Origin: Treponema sp.
Lineage (GTDB): Bacteria; Spirochaetota; Spirochaetia; Treponematales; Breznakiellaceae
DNA length: 62,930 bases
Reading direction: 5' to 3'
NCBI GenBank assembly: GCA_031266075.1
Contig: JAISBS010000110.1
Location: forward strand, 1 to 62,930
A program made the translations under genes and the position numbers. Below are positions 13,738 through 21,352 of this stretch, piece by piece. Every line of letters starts with the position of its first letter. Position 1 is the first letter of the stretch. Below the pieces are notes generated by a model that was not told the origin of the DNA, did no database searches, and saw nothing but the letters and a program-made list of their open reading frames with translations.

Positions 13738-15486
13738 TTATTTCAAATACAGAGGCCGCTCCACGTATTTGGTGTGTAAAAGTTCGTGGGCCCTGTGGCC
13801 CGTGGGCTCGCCCAGAAATTCCTGGTAAACCTGTTGGATGAAGGGGTTTTGATGGGAGCAGCGGTAGCTGGACTTTTGGTCGTCTTTGTAAAGCCCCGCA
13901 ATCCGCTGGGCCCGGACCTCGTCGGTAGCGCCATAGGGCTGGCCTCCCCCGGCGATGCAGCCGCCCCGGCAGGCCATAACCTCCACAAAGTGGTAGGGTG
14001 TCTCCTGGCCCGCGGCCCGGGCGGCCCGGATCTTGTCCAGCACTGCGGCGATGTTGCCCATCTGGTGGGCCACGGCGATGCGGATTTTGGTTCCGTTCTG
14101 GAAATCAACCTCTGCTTCCTTTACCCCCTCAAGGCCCCGGACGGGCAGGAAGTTCACATCCCCCAGTTCCTTTTTGGTAACGAGGAAATAGGCGCTCCGG
14201 ACCGCCGCTTCCATAACGCCGCCTGTAACGCCGAAGATCGTCCCCGCACCGGTGTAGGGGCCCATGGGGTTGTCCGGCTCTTCATCCTCAAGGGCAAGGA
14301 TATCAATGCCCGCCTGTTTGATCATCCGGGCAAGCTCCCGGCTGGTAATGGACAGATCCACATCGTAATGATGCCCGGCGCTCTTCATGTCGTCGTTCCG
14401 TTTGGTTTCCCACTTTTTCGCGGTGCAGGGCATGACGGACACGGAGTAGACCTTGTCCGGGTCCAGCCCCGCCTTCGGAGCCCAGTAGGCTTTGATCATG
14501 GCCCCCATCATCTGCTGGGGGGATTTGGCGGTGGAGAAATTGGGGATCATGTCGGCGTAGTATTTTTCCATATCATCGACCCAGGCGGGGCAGCAACTGG
14601 TGATAAGGGGAATGTCTCCCCCGGCGGTGAGCCGCTTTACCAGTTCGGTTCCCTCTTCCATGATCGTAAGGTCCGCGGAAAAATTGGTGTCAAAGATCGT
14701 GTTAAAGCCCAGCCGCCGGAGGGCGGCGTAGATTTTTTTGGTGATGATGGTTCCCGGCGGCAGGCCGAATTCTTCGGCCAGGGCTACCCGGACCGCGGGG
14801 GCGATCTGAACCACCGTATGCTGATCGGGGTTTTGCAGGGCGGACCACAGCGTCATGGTGTCGTCCCGTTCGTAGATGGCTCCCACGGGACAGTGGGCCG
14901 CGCACTGGCCGCATTTGATGCAGGGGCTTTCCCCCAGAGGCGCGTCCGCCGCCGAAGCGATCCGGCCCTTGATGCCCCGGCCCAGGAACTCCAGGGCCCA
15001 GACATTCTGCACTTCCTGGCAGACTTTGACGCAGCGTCCACAGCGGATGCACTTTTCCGGGTTCAGAATGATGGCGGGATTTGAGTCATCTATGGGCAGG
15101 GCGTTGAGGACCTTTTTGTAGGGAACCTGCCGGATGCCGAATTCCGCCGCCAGGGACTGGAGTTCGCAGTTGCCGTTCCGGGGGCACTGGAGGCAGTCGT
15201 TGGGGTGGTTGGAAAGGATCAGCTCCAGCACCGTGCGCCGGACCGCGATTATTTCCGGGTCATGGGTGATGATGCTCATATTGTTGTCGATGGGGGTGGT
15301 GCAGGCCCGAATCATTTTGGGGGTTCCTTCCAGACGGACGATGCAGATCCCGCAGGACGCCCAGGGGGGCAGGTCGGGATTGTAACAGAGGCTGGGGATT
15401 TTGATATTGATTTTTTTGGCCGCATTCAAAATCGAAGTCCCTTCCTCCACTTCAACAGGTATGCCGTTTATTTTTGCGTTTATCAT
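13738..15486 (-). CDS. hndD: [FeFe]-hydrogenase catalytic subunit HndD
   Basis: A 582-residue subunit carrying the H-cluster, which interconverts protons and H2. Domains in order: plant-type [2Fe-2S] with C34, C45, C48, C62; His-ligated [4Fe-4S] with H94, C98, C101, C107; two [4Fe-4S] clusters (C146/149/152/156 and C189/192/195/199); then the catalytic domain with TSCCPAW at 297-303, MPCTAKKWE at 352-360 and MACRGGC at 504-510. All cluster ligands are present. Length and order match the A3-type subunit of tetrameric bifurcating or NADP-reducing hydrogenases. It lies 9 bases after hndC and ends the operon. No maturase genes are in view. Confidence 0.95.
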   Translation of the reverse strand: MINAKINGIPVEVEEGTSILNAAKKINIKIPSLCYNPDLPPWASCGICIVRLEGTPKMIRACTTPIDNNMSIITHDPEIIAVRRTVLELILSNHPNDCLQCPRNGNCELQSLAAEFGIRQVPYKKVLNALPIDDSNPAIILNPEKCIRCGRCVKVCQEVQNVWALEFLGRGIKGRIASAADAPLGESPCIKCGQCAAHCPVGAIYERDDTMTLWSALQNPDQHTVVQIAPAVRVALAEEFGLPPGTIITKKIYAALRRLGFNTIFDTNFSADLTIMEEGTELVKRLTAGGDIPLITSCCPAWVDDMEKYYADMIPNFSTAKSPQQMMGAMIKAYWAPKAGLDPDKVYSVSVMPCTAKKWETKRNDDMKSAGHHYDVDLSITSRELARMIKQAGIDILALEDEEPDNPMGPYTGAGTIFGVTGGVMEAAVRSAYFLVTKKELGDVNFLPVRGLEGVKEAEVDFQNGTKIRIAVAHQMGNIAAVLDKIRAARAAGQETPYHFVEVMACRGGCIAGGGQPYGATDEVRAQRIAGLYKDDQKSSYRCSHQNPFIQQVYQEFLGEPTGHRAHELLHTKYVERPLYLK

Positions 15487-15495
15487 GGTACTCTC

Positions 15496-17307
15496 CTAGC
15501 TTTTGCTGATGGCATCAAATTTGCAGCTGGTAAAACATTCGCCGCACTTGATACATTTGCTCTGATCGATCACGTAGGGCGGCTTTTTCTTGTCCCCCCG
15601 GACCTCCGTGGTTTGGCTGATGCAGTCGCTTGGGCACTTCCGGGCGCAGAGGCTGCATCCGGTACACTTGTCCTGATCGATGATAAACCGGAGCAGGTGC
15701 TTGCATTTTCCGGCCTTGCATTTTTTGTCATGGATATGTTCCAGATACTCGTTCCGGAAATTCCGCACGGTGGACAGGGTAGGGTTCGCCGCGGTACCGC
15801 CGAGCATACAGAGAGACGCCTTGGTCATGGCCCTGCCGATGGTTTCCAGTTTGGCCAGGTCTCCTTCCTCGCCGTTGCCGCCGGTGATTTTTTCCAGGAT
15901 GTTGAGTATCTGGGTGGTGCCGATCCGGCAGGGCGAGCATTTGCCGCAGGACTCATCCACACAGAAGTCCATGTAGAACCGGGCCACGTCAACCACGCAG
16001 TCGTCCTCGTCCATGACGATCATGCCGCCGGAGCCCATCATGGAACCCATGGCGGTAAGGCTTTCGTAGTCGATGGGGGTGTCCAGGCTCTTTTCGGTAA
16101 GGATGCCCCCCGATGGGCCGCCGGTCTGGACGCCTTTGAATTTTTTCTTGTCCTTGATGCCGCCGCCGATGTCGAAGATAATCTCCCGCAGGGTGGTTCC
16201 CATGGGCACTTCCACGAGCCCCGAATTTTTTACCTTGCCGGTAAGGGCGAAGACCTTGGTGCCCTTGGATTTTTCGGTGCCGATTTTTGCGAGCCAGAGG
16301 CCGCCCTTGGCGGTAATCACCGGGATATTGGCCAGCGTTTCCACGTTGTTGATAACCGTGGGCCGCATCCAGAGCCCCTTGTTCGCCGGGAAGGGCGGCT
16401 TGGGTACGGGCGTACCCCGGTTCCCTTCCACCGATTTGATCAGCGCCGTTTCTTCGCCGCAGACAAAGGCCCCCGCGCCCAGCCGGATCTCAATGTCAAA
16501 ATCGAAGCCCGAACCGAGGATATCTTTCCCCAAAAGACCGTAGTCCCTGGCCTGCTGAATGGCGATCTTGAGCCGGTCGATGGCCAGGGGATATTCCGCC
16601 CGGATATAGACAAAGCCCTGATGGGAGCCGATGGCCTTTCCCGCGGTGATCATTCCCTCGATGACCGAATGGGGGTCGCCCTCAATGGTGGATCGATCCA
16701 TGTAAGCTCCGGGGTCTCCTTCGTCGGCGTTGCAGATGACGTATTTGACATCGCCCTGGGCTTTCCGGGTCAGGTCCCATTTCATCCAGGTGGGGAAGCC
16801 CGCGCCGCCCCGGCCCCGGAGTCCGGAAACCTTTATTTCGTTGATCAGGTCTTCGGAACTCCATTCAAACAGGGCTTTTTCAAGGCCCAGATACCCTTCC
16901 CGTGCGATGTATTCATCAATGCTTTCCGGGTTGATGACCCCGCAGTTTCGCAGCACCACCCGGAACTGTTTCTGGTAAAATTCAATGTCCTCCACCGTAT
17001 TGACGGCCTTGCCGCCGTCCTCACCCTTATACAGAAGCCGTTTGACTTCCCGGCCCTTGAGGATCTGCTCGGCGATAATTTCCGCGGCGTCTTCGGGTTT
17101 GACATCCACATAGAAAGATTCTTCGGGTAGCACTTTCACAATGGGGCCCCGTTCGCAGAAGCCGAAACAGCCGGTCTTGACGATCTGAACTTCGCCCTTG
17201 ACGCCCTGCCGTTCCGCTTCGGCGTTCAGCCTATCGTAAATCTCAACGCCCTTGCTGGATTCGCAGCCCGTCCCGGCGCAGGTAAGAATGTAGTGGTTAT
17301 ATGCCAT
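15496..17307 (-). CDS. hndC: Hydrogenase flavin subunit HndC (NuoF-like)
   Basis: A 603-residue NuoF-type protein that binds FMN and NAD(P) and passes electrons between the nucleotide, ferredoxin and HndD. The ATG at 17307 is chosen because AAGGAG lies 6 bases upstream; the longer frame overlaps hndB. An N-terminal thioredoxin-like [2Fe-2S] domain has C10, C15, C47, C51. Then come the FMN/NAD part (GLRGRGGAGFP at 162-172), a [4Fe-4S] site ESCGKCSPC, and two C-terminal ferredoxin clusters (CTGCSLCARKCP and CIKCGECFTSC). The layout is that of the bifurcating enzymes. Confidence 0.95.
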   Translation of the reverse strand: MAYNHYILTCAGTGCESSKGVEIYDRLNAEAERQGVKGEVQIVKTGCFGFCERGPIVKVLPEESFYVDVKPEDAAEIIAEQILKGREVKRLLYKGEDGGKAVNTVEDIEFYQKQFRVVLRNCGVINPESIDEYIAREGYLGLEKALFEWSSEDLINEIKVSGLRGRGGAGFPTWMKWDLTRKAQGDVKYVICNADEGDPGAYMDRSTIEGDPHSVIEGMITAGKAIGSHQGFVYIRAEYPLAIDRLKIAIQQARDYGLLGKDILGSGFDFDIEIRLGAGAFVCGEETALIKSVEGNRGTPVPKPPFPANKGLWMRPTVINNVETLANIPVITAKGGLWLAKIGTEKSKGTKVFALTGKVKNSGLVEVPMGTTLREIIFDIGGGIKDKKKFKGVQTGGPSGGILTEKSLDTPIDYESLTAMGSMMGSGGMIVMDEDDCVVDVARFYMDFCVDESCGKCSPCRIGTTQILNILEKITGGNGEEGDLAKLETIGRAMTKASLCMLGGTAANPTLSTVRNFRNEYLEHIHDKKCKAGKCKHLLRFIIDQDKCTGCSLCARKCPSDCISQTTEVRGDKKKPPYVIDQSKCIKCGECFTSCKFDAISKS

Positions 17308-17317
17308 TTCTTGCTCC

Positions 17318-17716
17318 TTACCTTGAACCCATGATGTCCGCCGCGGGGCGGTCAAGGATGTGGTTATCCAGCAGTTCCCTGCCGATCAGGTGTTTTTTGA
17401 CGATCTCTTCCGCGGTGGCGGCGTCAACCTTGCCGTAGATCACCGGCGGCATACCGGGAACGCTAACCTCCACGGTGGGTTCCGAATGGCAGAGTCCCAT
17501 GCATCCGGTCTGACGGATCAGCACGCTGTCTACCAGCTTGTTTTCATCCAGAGCTTTGATGAAGGTGTCCAGAGTTACCTTTGCCCCCGCGGCGATGCCG
17601 CAGGTTCCCATGCCGACGACAATTTGAATTTCCTTGCCCTCGGCCTCCCGCTTCCGCAGATCATTTTTTTTGGAGTCCCTGAGTTTTCTCAGTTCCTCCA
17701 GCGTCATTTTTGCCAT
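17318..17716 (-). CDS. hndB: Hydrogenase small subunit HndB ([2Fe-2S] thioredoxin-like)
   Basis: A 132-residue ferredoxin-like protein. After a charged helical start (about 1-30) comes the thioredoxin-like [2Fe-2S] fold with MGTCGIAAGA (C39) and TGCMGLC (C72, C76), the HndB pattern. GAGAGGAAA precedes the ATG. It overlaps the 3' end of the ATPase-domain gene by 56 bases in another frame, indicating tight coupling, and is followed by hndC after 10 bases. Confidence 0.9.
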   Translation of the reverse strand: MAKMTLEELRKLRDSKKNDLRKREAEGKEIQIVVGMGTCGIAAGAKVTLDTFIKALDENKLVDSVLIRQTGCMGLCHSEPTVEVSVPGMPPVIYGKVDAATAEEIVKKHLIGRELLDNHILDRPAADIMGSR

Positions 17717-18344
17717 TTTCCCTCTCCTCTTCGTTGGTAAGATCGGCCTCTCCTGCCGTCTCGTTGTTTTCGTCCTCGTCTTCGTCCTCTTCCAGGGACT
17801 TTAGGTACTGGCCGAGCAGCGCCAAAGACCCCGCGTCTTCCAAATCCCCCAGCGCTTCGGCAAGCTCCGTCTTGCGGCACCGGTAGTCCAGATCGCCCGC
17901 CCCTCCCTGCCGGATCCGGCGGATGCTCAGTTCTTCGGGCCCCGCAAAAAGCAGGATCGTCCGAAACATCCCCGGCAGATCCCCCTGGGGAGGGGTGTCT
18001 ATGTTTGCCAGATCAAACCACGCGCTGATGGCGGTGCCCCGGCCCTTTTCGGATCGCAGTTCCCAGCCCCCGCCGCTCTGCTCCGCGGTTTGGATTAGAA
18101 AGGGAATCCCCAGCCCAACCTTCCGGTTGGGATGTTTTTCCCCGTCGGTCACAAAGGGGTCAAGGGCCCGGCCCCGTTCCTCCGGGCTCATTCCCTTGCC
18201 GTTATCCCGCACCGTAAAGCGGAACTCCCCCGCCCCCGGCGCGCCGGACCAGGTCTCCCGGATTTCAAGCTCCACCCGGCTTGCCCCCGACTCGGCGGCA
18301 TTCTGCGTAATATCCGTCACCAGGTCGCAAAGGGTAAAATGCAT
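17661..18344 (-). CDS. Histidine-kinase-type ATPase domain protein inside the hydrogenase operon
   Basis: A 227-residue protein with a GHKL ATPase domain and no sensor or phospho-acceptor domain: N-box DITQNAAESGA (11-21), DNGKGM (47-52) and a G2-like KVGLGIPF (75-82). The C-terminal third ends in a Glu/Asp-rich low-complexity tail. Stand-alone ATPase domains of this type recur in clusters for bifurcating hydrogenases, between the HndA- and HndB-like genes, but their task is not settled. Its 3' end overlaps hndB by 56 bases. A kinase, an anti-sigma-like switch or an assembly factor are all possible. Confidence 0.8.
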   Translation of the reverse strand: MHFTLCDLVTDITQNAAESGASRVELEIRETWSGAPGAGEFRFTVRDNGKGMSPEERGRALDPFVTDGEKHPNRKVGLGIPFLIQTAEQSGGGWELRSEKGRGTAISAWFDLANIDTPPQGDLPGMFRTILLFAGPEELSIRRIRQGGAGDLDYRCRKTELAEALGDLEDAGSLALLGQYLKSLEEDEDEDENNETAGEADLTNEEERENGKNDAGGTEKTQGLQKK

Positions 18345-18404
18345 GAAAACTCCGGTTTCAAACTACCCCGGCAGAAACGCCGCGCAGGGCCGGGGCAGAC
18401 GGCA

Positions 18405-18911
18405 TCACGCCTTGGCCGCCTGGTATTTGGCGATGATGCCGGGGATCATGCTTTTGGTCAGTTTGCCGTAGGTATCGTTTCCCACAACCATCACCGGGGC
18501 AAGGCCGCAGCAGCCCACACAGCGGACCGGATCGATGGAAAAAAGCCCGTCCGCGGTTACTCCCCCCTCTCCAATGTTGAGGAGTTTCCGGGATTCTTCG
18601 ATAAGGTCCGCCCCGCCCTTGAGGTAGCAGGCGGTTCCCAAACACACGGAAATTCTGTGTTTCCCCGGCATGGTGGTTTTGAAAAAATGGTAAAACGTGA
18701 TCACCCCGTAGATCCGCGCCAGACGGATCCCGGTGATCAGAGCGATTTTCTCCGCCGCGGGGCGGGAAATGTACCCGAAGGTTTCCTGGGTCTTGTGCAA
18801 AATCATAATAAGACTCCCCGGTTTTTCCTTCCATTCATTAATAAACGAAATCAGTTCCGGAGGGAAATTTATCGCCCCCTCCCCGTTTTTGTTGAGCGCC
18901 GTATCGGTCAT
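18405..18911 (-). CDS. hndA: Hydrogenase subunit HndA (NuoE-like [2Fe-2S])
   Basis: A 168-residue NuoE-type subunit and first gene of the hydrogenase operon. Cysteines C90 and C95 (CLGTACYLKGG) and C131/C135 (CVGCCGLAPV) bind the [2Fe-2S] cluster. The ATG at 18911 is preferred because GGGGG lies 6 bases upstream; an ATG at 18923 would add four residues. The promoter at 18935-18964 has a palindrome in its spacer, so transcription may be redox- or substrate-controlled (inference). Confidence 0.93.
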   Translation of the reverse strand: MTDTALNKNGEGAINFPPELISFINEWKEKPGSLIMILHKTQETFGYISRPAAEKIALITGIRLARIYGVITFYHFFKTTMPGKHRISVCLGTACYLKGGADLIEESRKLLNIGEGGVTADGLFSIDPVRCVGCCGLAPVMVVGNDTYGKLTKSMIPGIIAKYQAAKA

Positions 18912-18934
18912 GGATACCCCCATATCTGGAAATT

Positions 18935-18964
18935 TTTATAGATAAAAATTTATCTTTTTGACAA
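18935..18964 (-). promoter_or_regulatory. Hydrogenase operon promoter with a palindrome in the spacer
   Basis: The minus strand reads TTGTCA (18964-18959), an 18-base spacer, then TATAAA (18940-18935). The spacer is filled by the near-perfect palindrome AGATAAATTTTTATCT (18955-18940), a placement where a bound repressor would block RNA polymerase. It does not match the Rex or Fnr consensus as I know them. Confidence 0.6.
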
Positions 18965-19062
18965 TACTCTTAATTCTATAGTCAAACCGGGAATTTAGCA
19001 ATAATTTTTTTAATCGCATTGGGTGATTTTGGGGGAAAATTTGCCAAAATCAGGAATTTTGG

Positions 19063-19101
19063 GGACTCTCCGGAAACTCCGGTTGGGTTTCCGGAGAGTC
19101 C
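19063..19101. terminator. Strong hairpin, member of the CCGGTTGGGTTTCC repeat family
   Basis: Fifteen-base perfect arms: GGACTCTCCGGAAAC (19063-19077) and GTTTCCGGAGAGTCC (19087-19101), with loop TCCGGTTGG. It lies between the SDR gene end (19148) and the hydrogenase promoter and would insulate the operon. The core sequence recurs at several other intergenic sites. Confidence 0.65.
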
Positions 19102-19147
19102 TTAAGGAATTCCGGCCACCAACGCCTCCATTGCGGGCAGGCGCTGT

Positions 19148-19912
19148 TTAGTGGGCGGTGTAGCCGCCGTCCACCACAAACTGCGAGCCGGAGACAAACG
19201 ATGCCTCGTCGGAAAGCAGAAACAGGACCGTATTGGCTACTTCCTCGGTGGTGCCGAAACGGTTCTGCGCGTGCTGCGATTTCAGATGCTGGCGGGCCTC
19301 TTCGGTCAGGAAGGAAATCAGGGGCGTTTCGATGTACCCTGGATGTATGGAATTGATCCGGATGCCCTTGTCCGAATACCCCAGGGCTGCCGCTTTTGTC
19401 AGGCCGGTTACGCCGTGTTTTGCGGCAACGTAGGCCACCAGGTCCGCTTCGCCCACCAGACCGAGGATGGAGGCGGTGTTGACGATGGCGCCGCTTCCGG
19501 CCCTCAGCATTGCCGGAATTTGCGCGTGCATCCCGTAAAAGACCGCGTTGAGGTTTATTTCGATGACTTTGCGGTAACCTTCAACCGGAACATCGGCAAG
19601 AATTCCGTTGGGGCCGGCGATGCCGGCGTTATTGAAGGCCAGATGCAGGGCGCCAAATTTTTTTTCCGCAAAATCCACCATGGCTTCGTTTGCCCCGGGG
19701 TCGGTAACATCGGCGGCAAAAGGCAGCGCCGTGCCGCCGGCGGCATTAATCTCATCGGCTACCGTCCGGGCGGCGTCTTCTTTCAGATCCGCCACTACCA
19801 CTTTGGCGCCCTGCATCCCCAGTTTTACCGCGACGGCCTTGCCGATCCCCGAAGCACCGCCGGTAACAACGGCGGCTTTTCCTTCAAAACGTTTGCAATT
19901 TTCTTTTCCCAT
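19148..19912 (-). CDS. Short-chain dehydrogenase/reductase (classical SDR)
   Basis: A 254-residue NAD(P)-dependent oxidoreductase. The Rossmann motif TGGASGIG is at 17-24, NNAG at 94-97, and the catalytic Ser148, Tyr161 and Lys165 are all present; PGYIETPL matches the post-catalytic loop. Asp42 at the end of strand 2 suggests NAD rather than NADP. Closest in style to glucose-1-dehydrogenase or 3-oxoacyl-reductase-like SDRs; the substrate cannot be read from sequence. It is monocistronic with a long AT-rich leader upstream. Confidence 0.9.
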   Translation of the reverse strand: MGKENCKRFEGKAAVVTGGASGIGKAVAVKLGMQGAKVVVADLKEDAARTVADEINAAGGTALPFAADVTDPGANEAMVDFAEKKFGALHLAFNNAGIAGPNGILADVPVEGYRKVIEINLNAVFYGMHAQIPAMLRAGSGAIVNTASILGLVGEADLVAYVAAKHGVTGLTKAAALGYSDKGIRINSIHPGYIETPLISFLTEEARQHLKSQHAQNRFGTTEEVANTVLFLLSDEASFVSGSQFVVDGGYTAH

Positions 19913-20380
19913 GATGATGCTCCTTGAATGTGATTGGACTTGTTCAATAACCCGGTTGGTTATCGCGGACTAAAGTCCGACACAAGTCTATCCGGCTGAC
20001 AGCCGAATAAGTTTATTCTAACTTACAAAAAACAGGCTGTCAACTATTTTTTTAAAATTTTTAAAATTTTTTATAAAAAATAATTTTTTCAATAAAAATT
20101 AATCGATAAAAAATAATCGTTTGAATTCAGGGCGGCTGTTTCAAAACGGCGGTTTTGGAACGGTCTCGTTTTTTATAAAAACGATGTATGTCTGGAGAAA
20201 AAACACTCGATAAAAATAAATTGGATTTGTTCAAAAAAAGAAGGGGAACCTCTGAAAACCCCCGGTTGGGTTTCCAGAAGGGTTTAAAAACGCGCGCTGG
20301 CGCGCAGTCAATTCATTTGTTGCGAAGGGGCCATACCCCGGAACCCGCCGGCGGCGCAGCGGGTTCCGGGGCTTGCGCGT
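19913..20380. other. Gene-free AT-rich interval with repeats
   Basis: About 470 bases. 19941-19990 is a copy of the TTGTTCAATAACCCGGTTGG repeat also seen at 47.7 and 50.0 kb. 20038-20125 is extremely AT-rich and could hold the SDR promoter or an UP element. 20140-20165 has a GTTTCAAAAC/GTTTTGGAAC hairpin, 20243-20282 a CCGGTTGGGTTTCC-family repeat, and 20336-20371 a GC hairpin. I see no gene. Confidence 0.6.
20336..20371. terminator. GC-rich hairpin downstream of the lipoprotein gene
   Basis: CCCCGGAACCCGC (20336-20348) pairs perfectly with GCGGGTTCCGGGG (20359-20371). It begins 10 bases after the stop codon of the minus-strand lipoprotein. No T-tract follows, so it may act with Rho or as an mRNA end-stabilising stem. 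Confidence 0.5.
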
Positions 20381-21130
20381 TCACTTCCACCGGACTTCGT
20401 AGACCAACGGCTCTTCAAGGACCAGCAGGTCCGCCAGGGGGATGGTGAATTCGGCCAGCCGGTCCGACCATGTTCCCCCCCGGACAGCGCTGATGGGGCC
20501 GGGAAAATTTATGGAGGCTCTGATGGAAGCGCCGCGAATTTCATCCGCTGTTTCCTGGCCGTACACAGAAGCCAGCAGGATAAAGTATTCATCCCTGGTA
20601 AACTGTTCCCCGGTGGCGATGGGGGCCATGAGGGCGGAAAGATAGTCGGAAACGTCCGCGGAAATGAGGGAGAGAAGCTCCGGCCCCGATTCCCGGTTTA
20701 TGGTGATGGTACAGCGGGACAGGCCGTTTCCGCCGGGCGCGGCCCGTTCCAGGCTGATAAAACCCTTTTTCGCGCCCCCGGAACCGGAAGCGGCGGCGAG
20801 GAAGTCTTCCACCCCGGAGATTTTGACCGGGCCTTCAATGGCCGCGGGGCCGGTATTATGGAACGATACGGCGCTGATCCCCGGCGCGCCGCTCATGGAC
20901 TGGGCGATGGCCGGGCCGTCAATAATATGCCCGGTGTCCGCCCCGTCCCCCATGGCGGCGGAGAGGGAACGGACGAGGAAGGCAATCCGGGGCGTCAGGG
21001 CGGCGGAAATTTCAAAGTTTCCTGAACCCCCGGCATCCAGGGTTCCCGTAACCCGTCCGGTGCAGGCGGAAAAAAACAGCAGTCCGGCGCACAGGAGCAG
21101 CCGCAGGCTGTTATACGATGCCGCTAGCAC
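20381..21130 (-). CDS. Putative lipoprotein, LppM-like fold possible
   Basis: A 249-residue lipoprotein if translation starts at the GTG at 21130, which gives a compact signal peptide (NSLRLLLCAGLLFFSAC) ending in a good lipobox. The frame is open further up to 21328, and an ATG at 21235 is another candidate; no ribosome site settles it. The mature part has repeated short beta strands (GRVTGTLDAGGSGNFEISAAL) reminiscent of the LppM-type domain. It is likely anchored in the periplasmic or outer face of the envelope. The fold suggestion is weak. Confidence 0.65.
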   Translation of the reverse strand: MLAASYNSLRLLLCAGLLFFSACTGRVTGTLDAGGSGNFEISAALTPRIAFLVRSLSAAMGDGADTGHIIDGPAIAQSMSGAPGISAVSFHNTGPAAIEGPVKISGVEDFLAAASGSGGAKKGFISLERAAPGGNGLSRCTITINRESGPELLSLISADVSDYLSALMAPIATGEQFTRDEYFILLASVYGQETADEIRGASIRASINFPGPISAVRGGTWSDRLAEFTIPLADLLVLEEPLVYEVRWK

Positions 21131-21352
21131 ACGCCCGGCGCGCAATAATGGCAACGCTGCCCGACAAGGGGAGGCGGTATTTGGGCCGCCGTCTGCGCCG
21201 GCGCAAAAAAACAATCCCTTTTTTTGACAAGTCATGATATTATGATAACAAAAAAGACGCCCCACGGTAACTGTGGGCTGCAACTTTCCCGCAATTCCGG
21301 GGTCGTAAAAAGCGCCTGGGATGGGCAAAAATTCTTTTTAAGGGGTAAATCA

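Noticed and set aside
15205-17130. A 641-residue plus-strand frame opposite hndC and hndD
   Set aside because: Antisense shadow of the hydrogenase genes, whose cysteine motifs are unmistakable.
18940-18955. Rex or Fnr operator at the hydrogenase promoter
   Set aside because: The palindrome AGATAAATTTTTATCT lacks the TTGTGA...TCACAA or TTGAT...ATCAA patterns, so I do not name a regulator.
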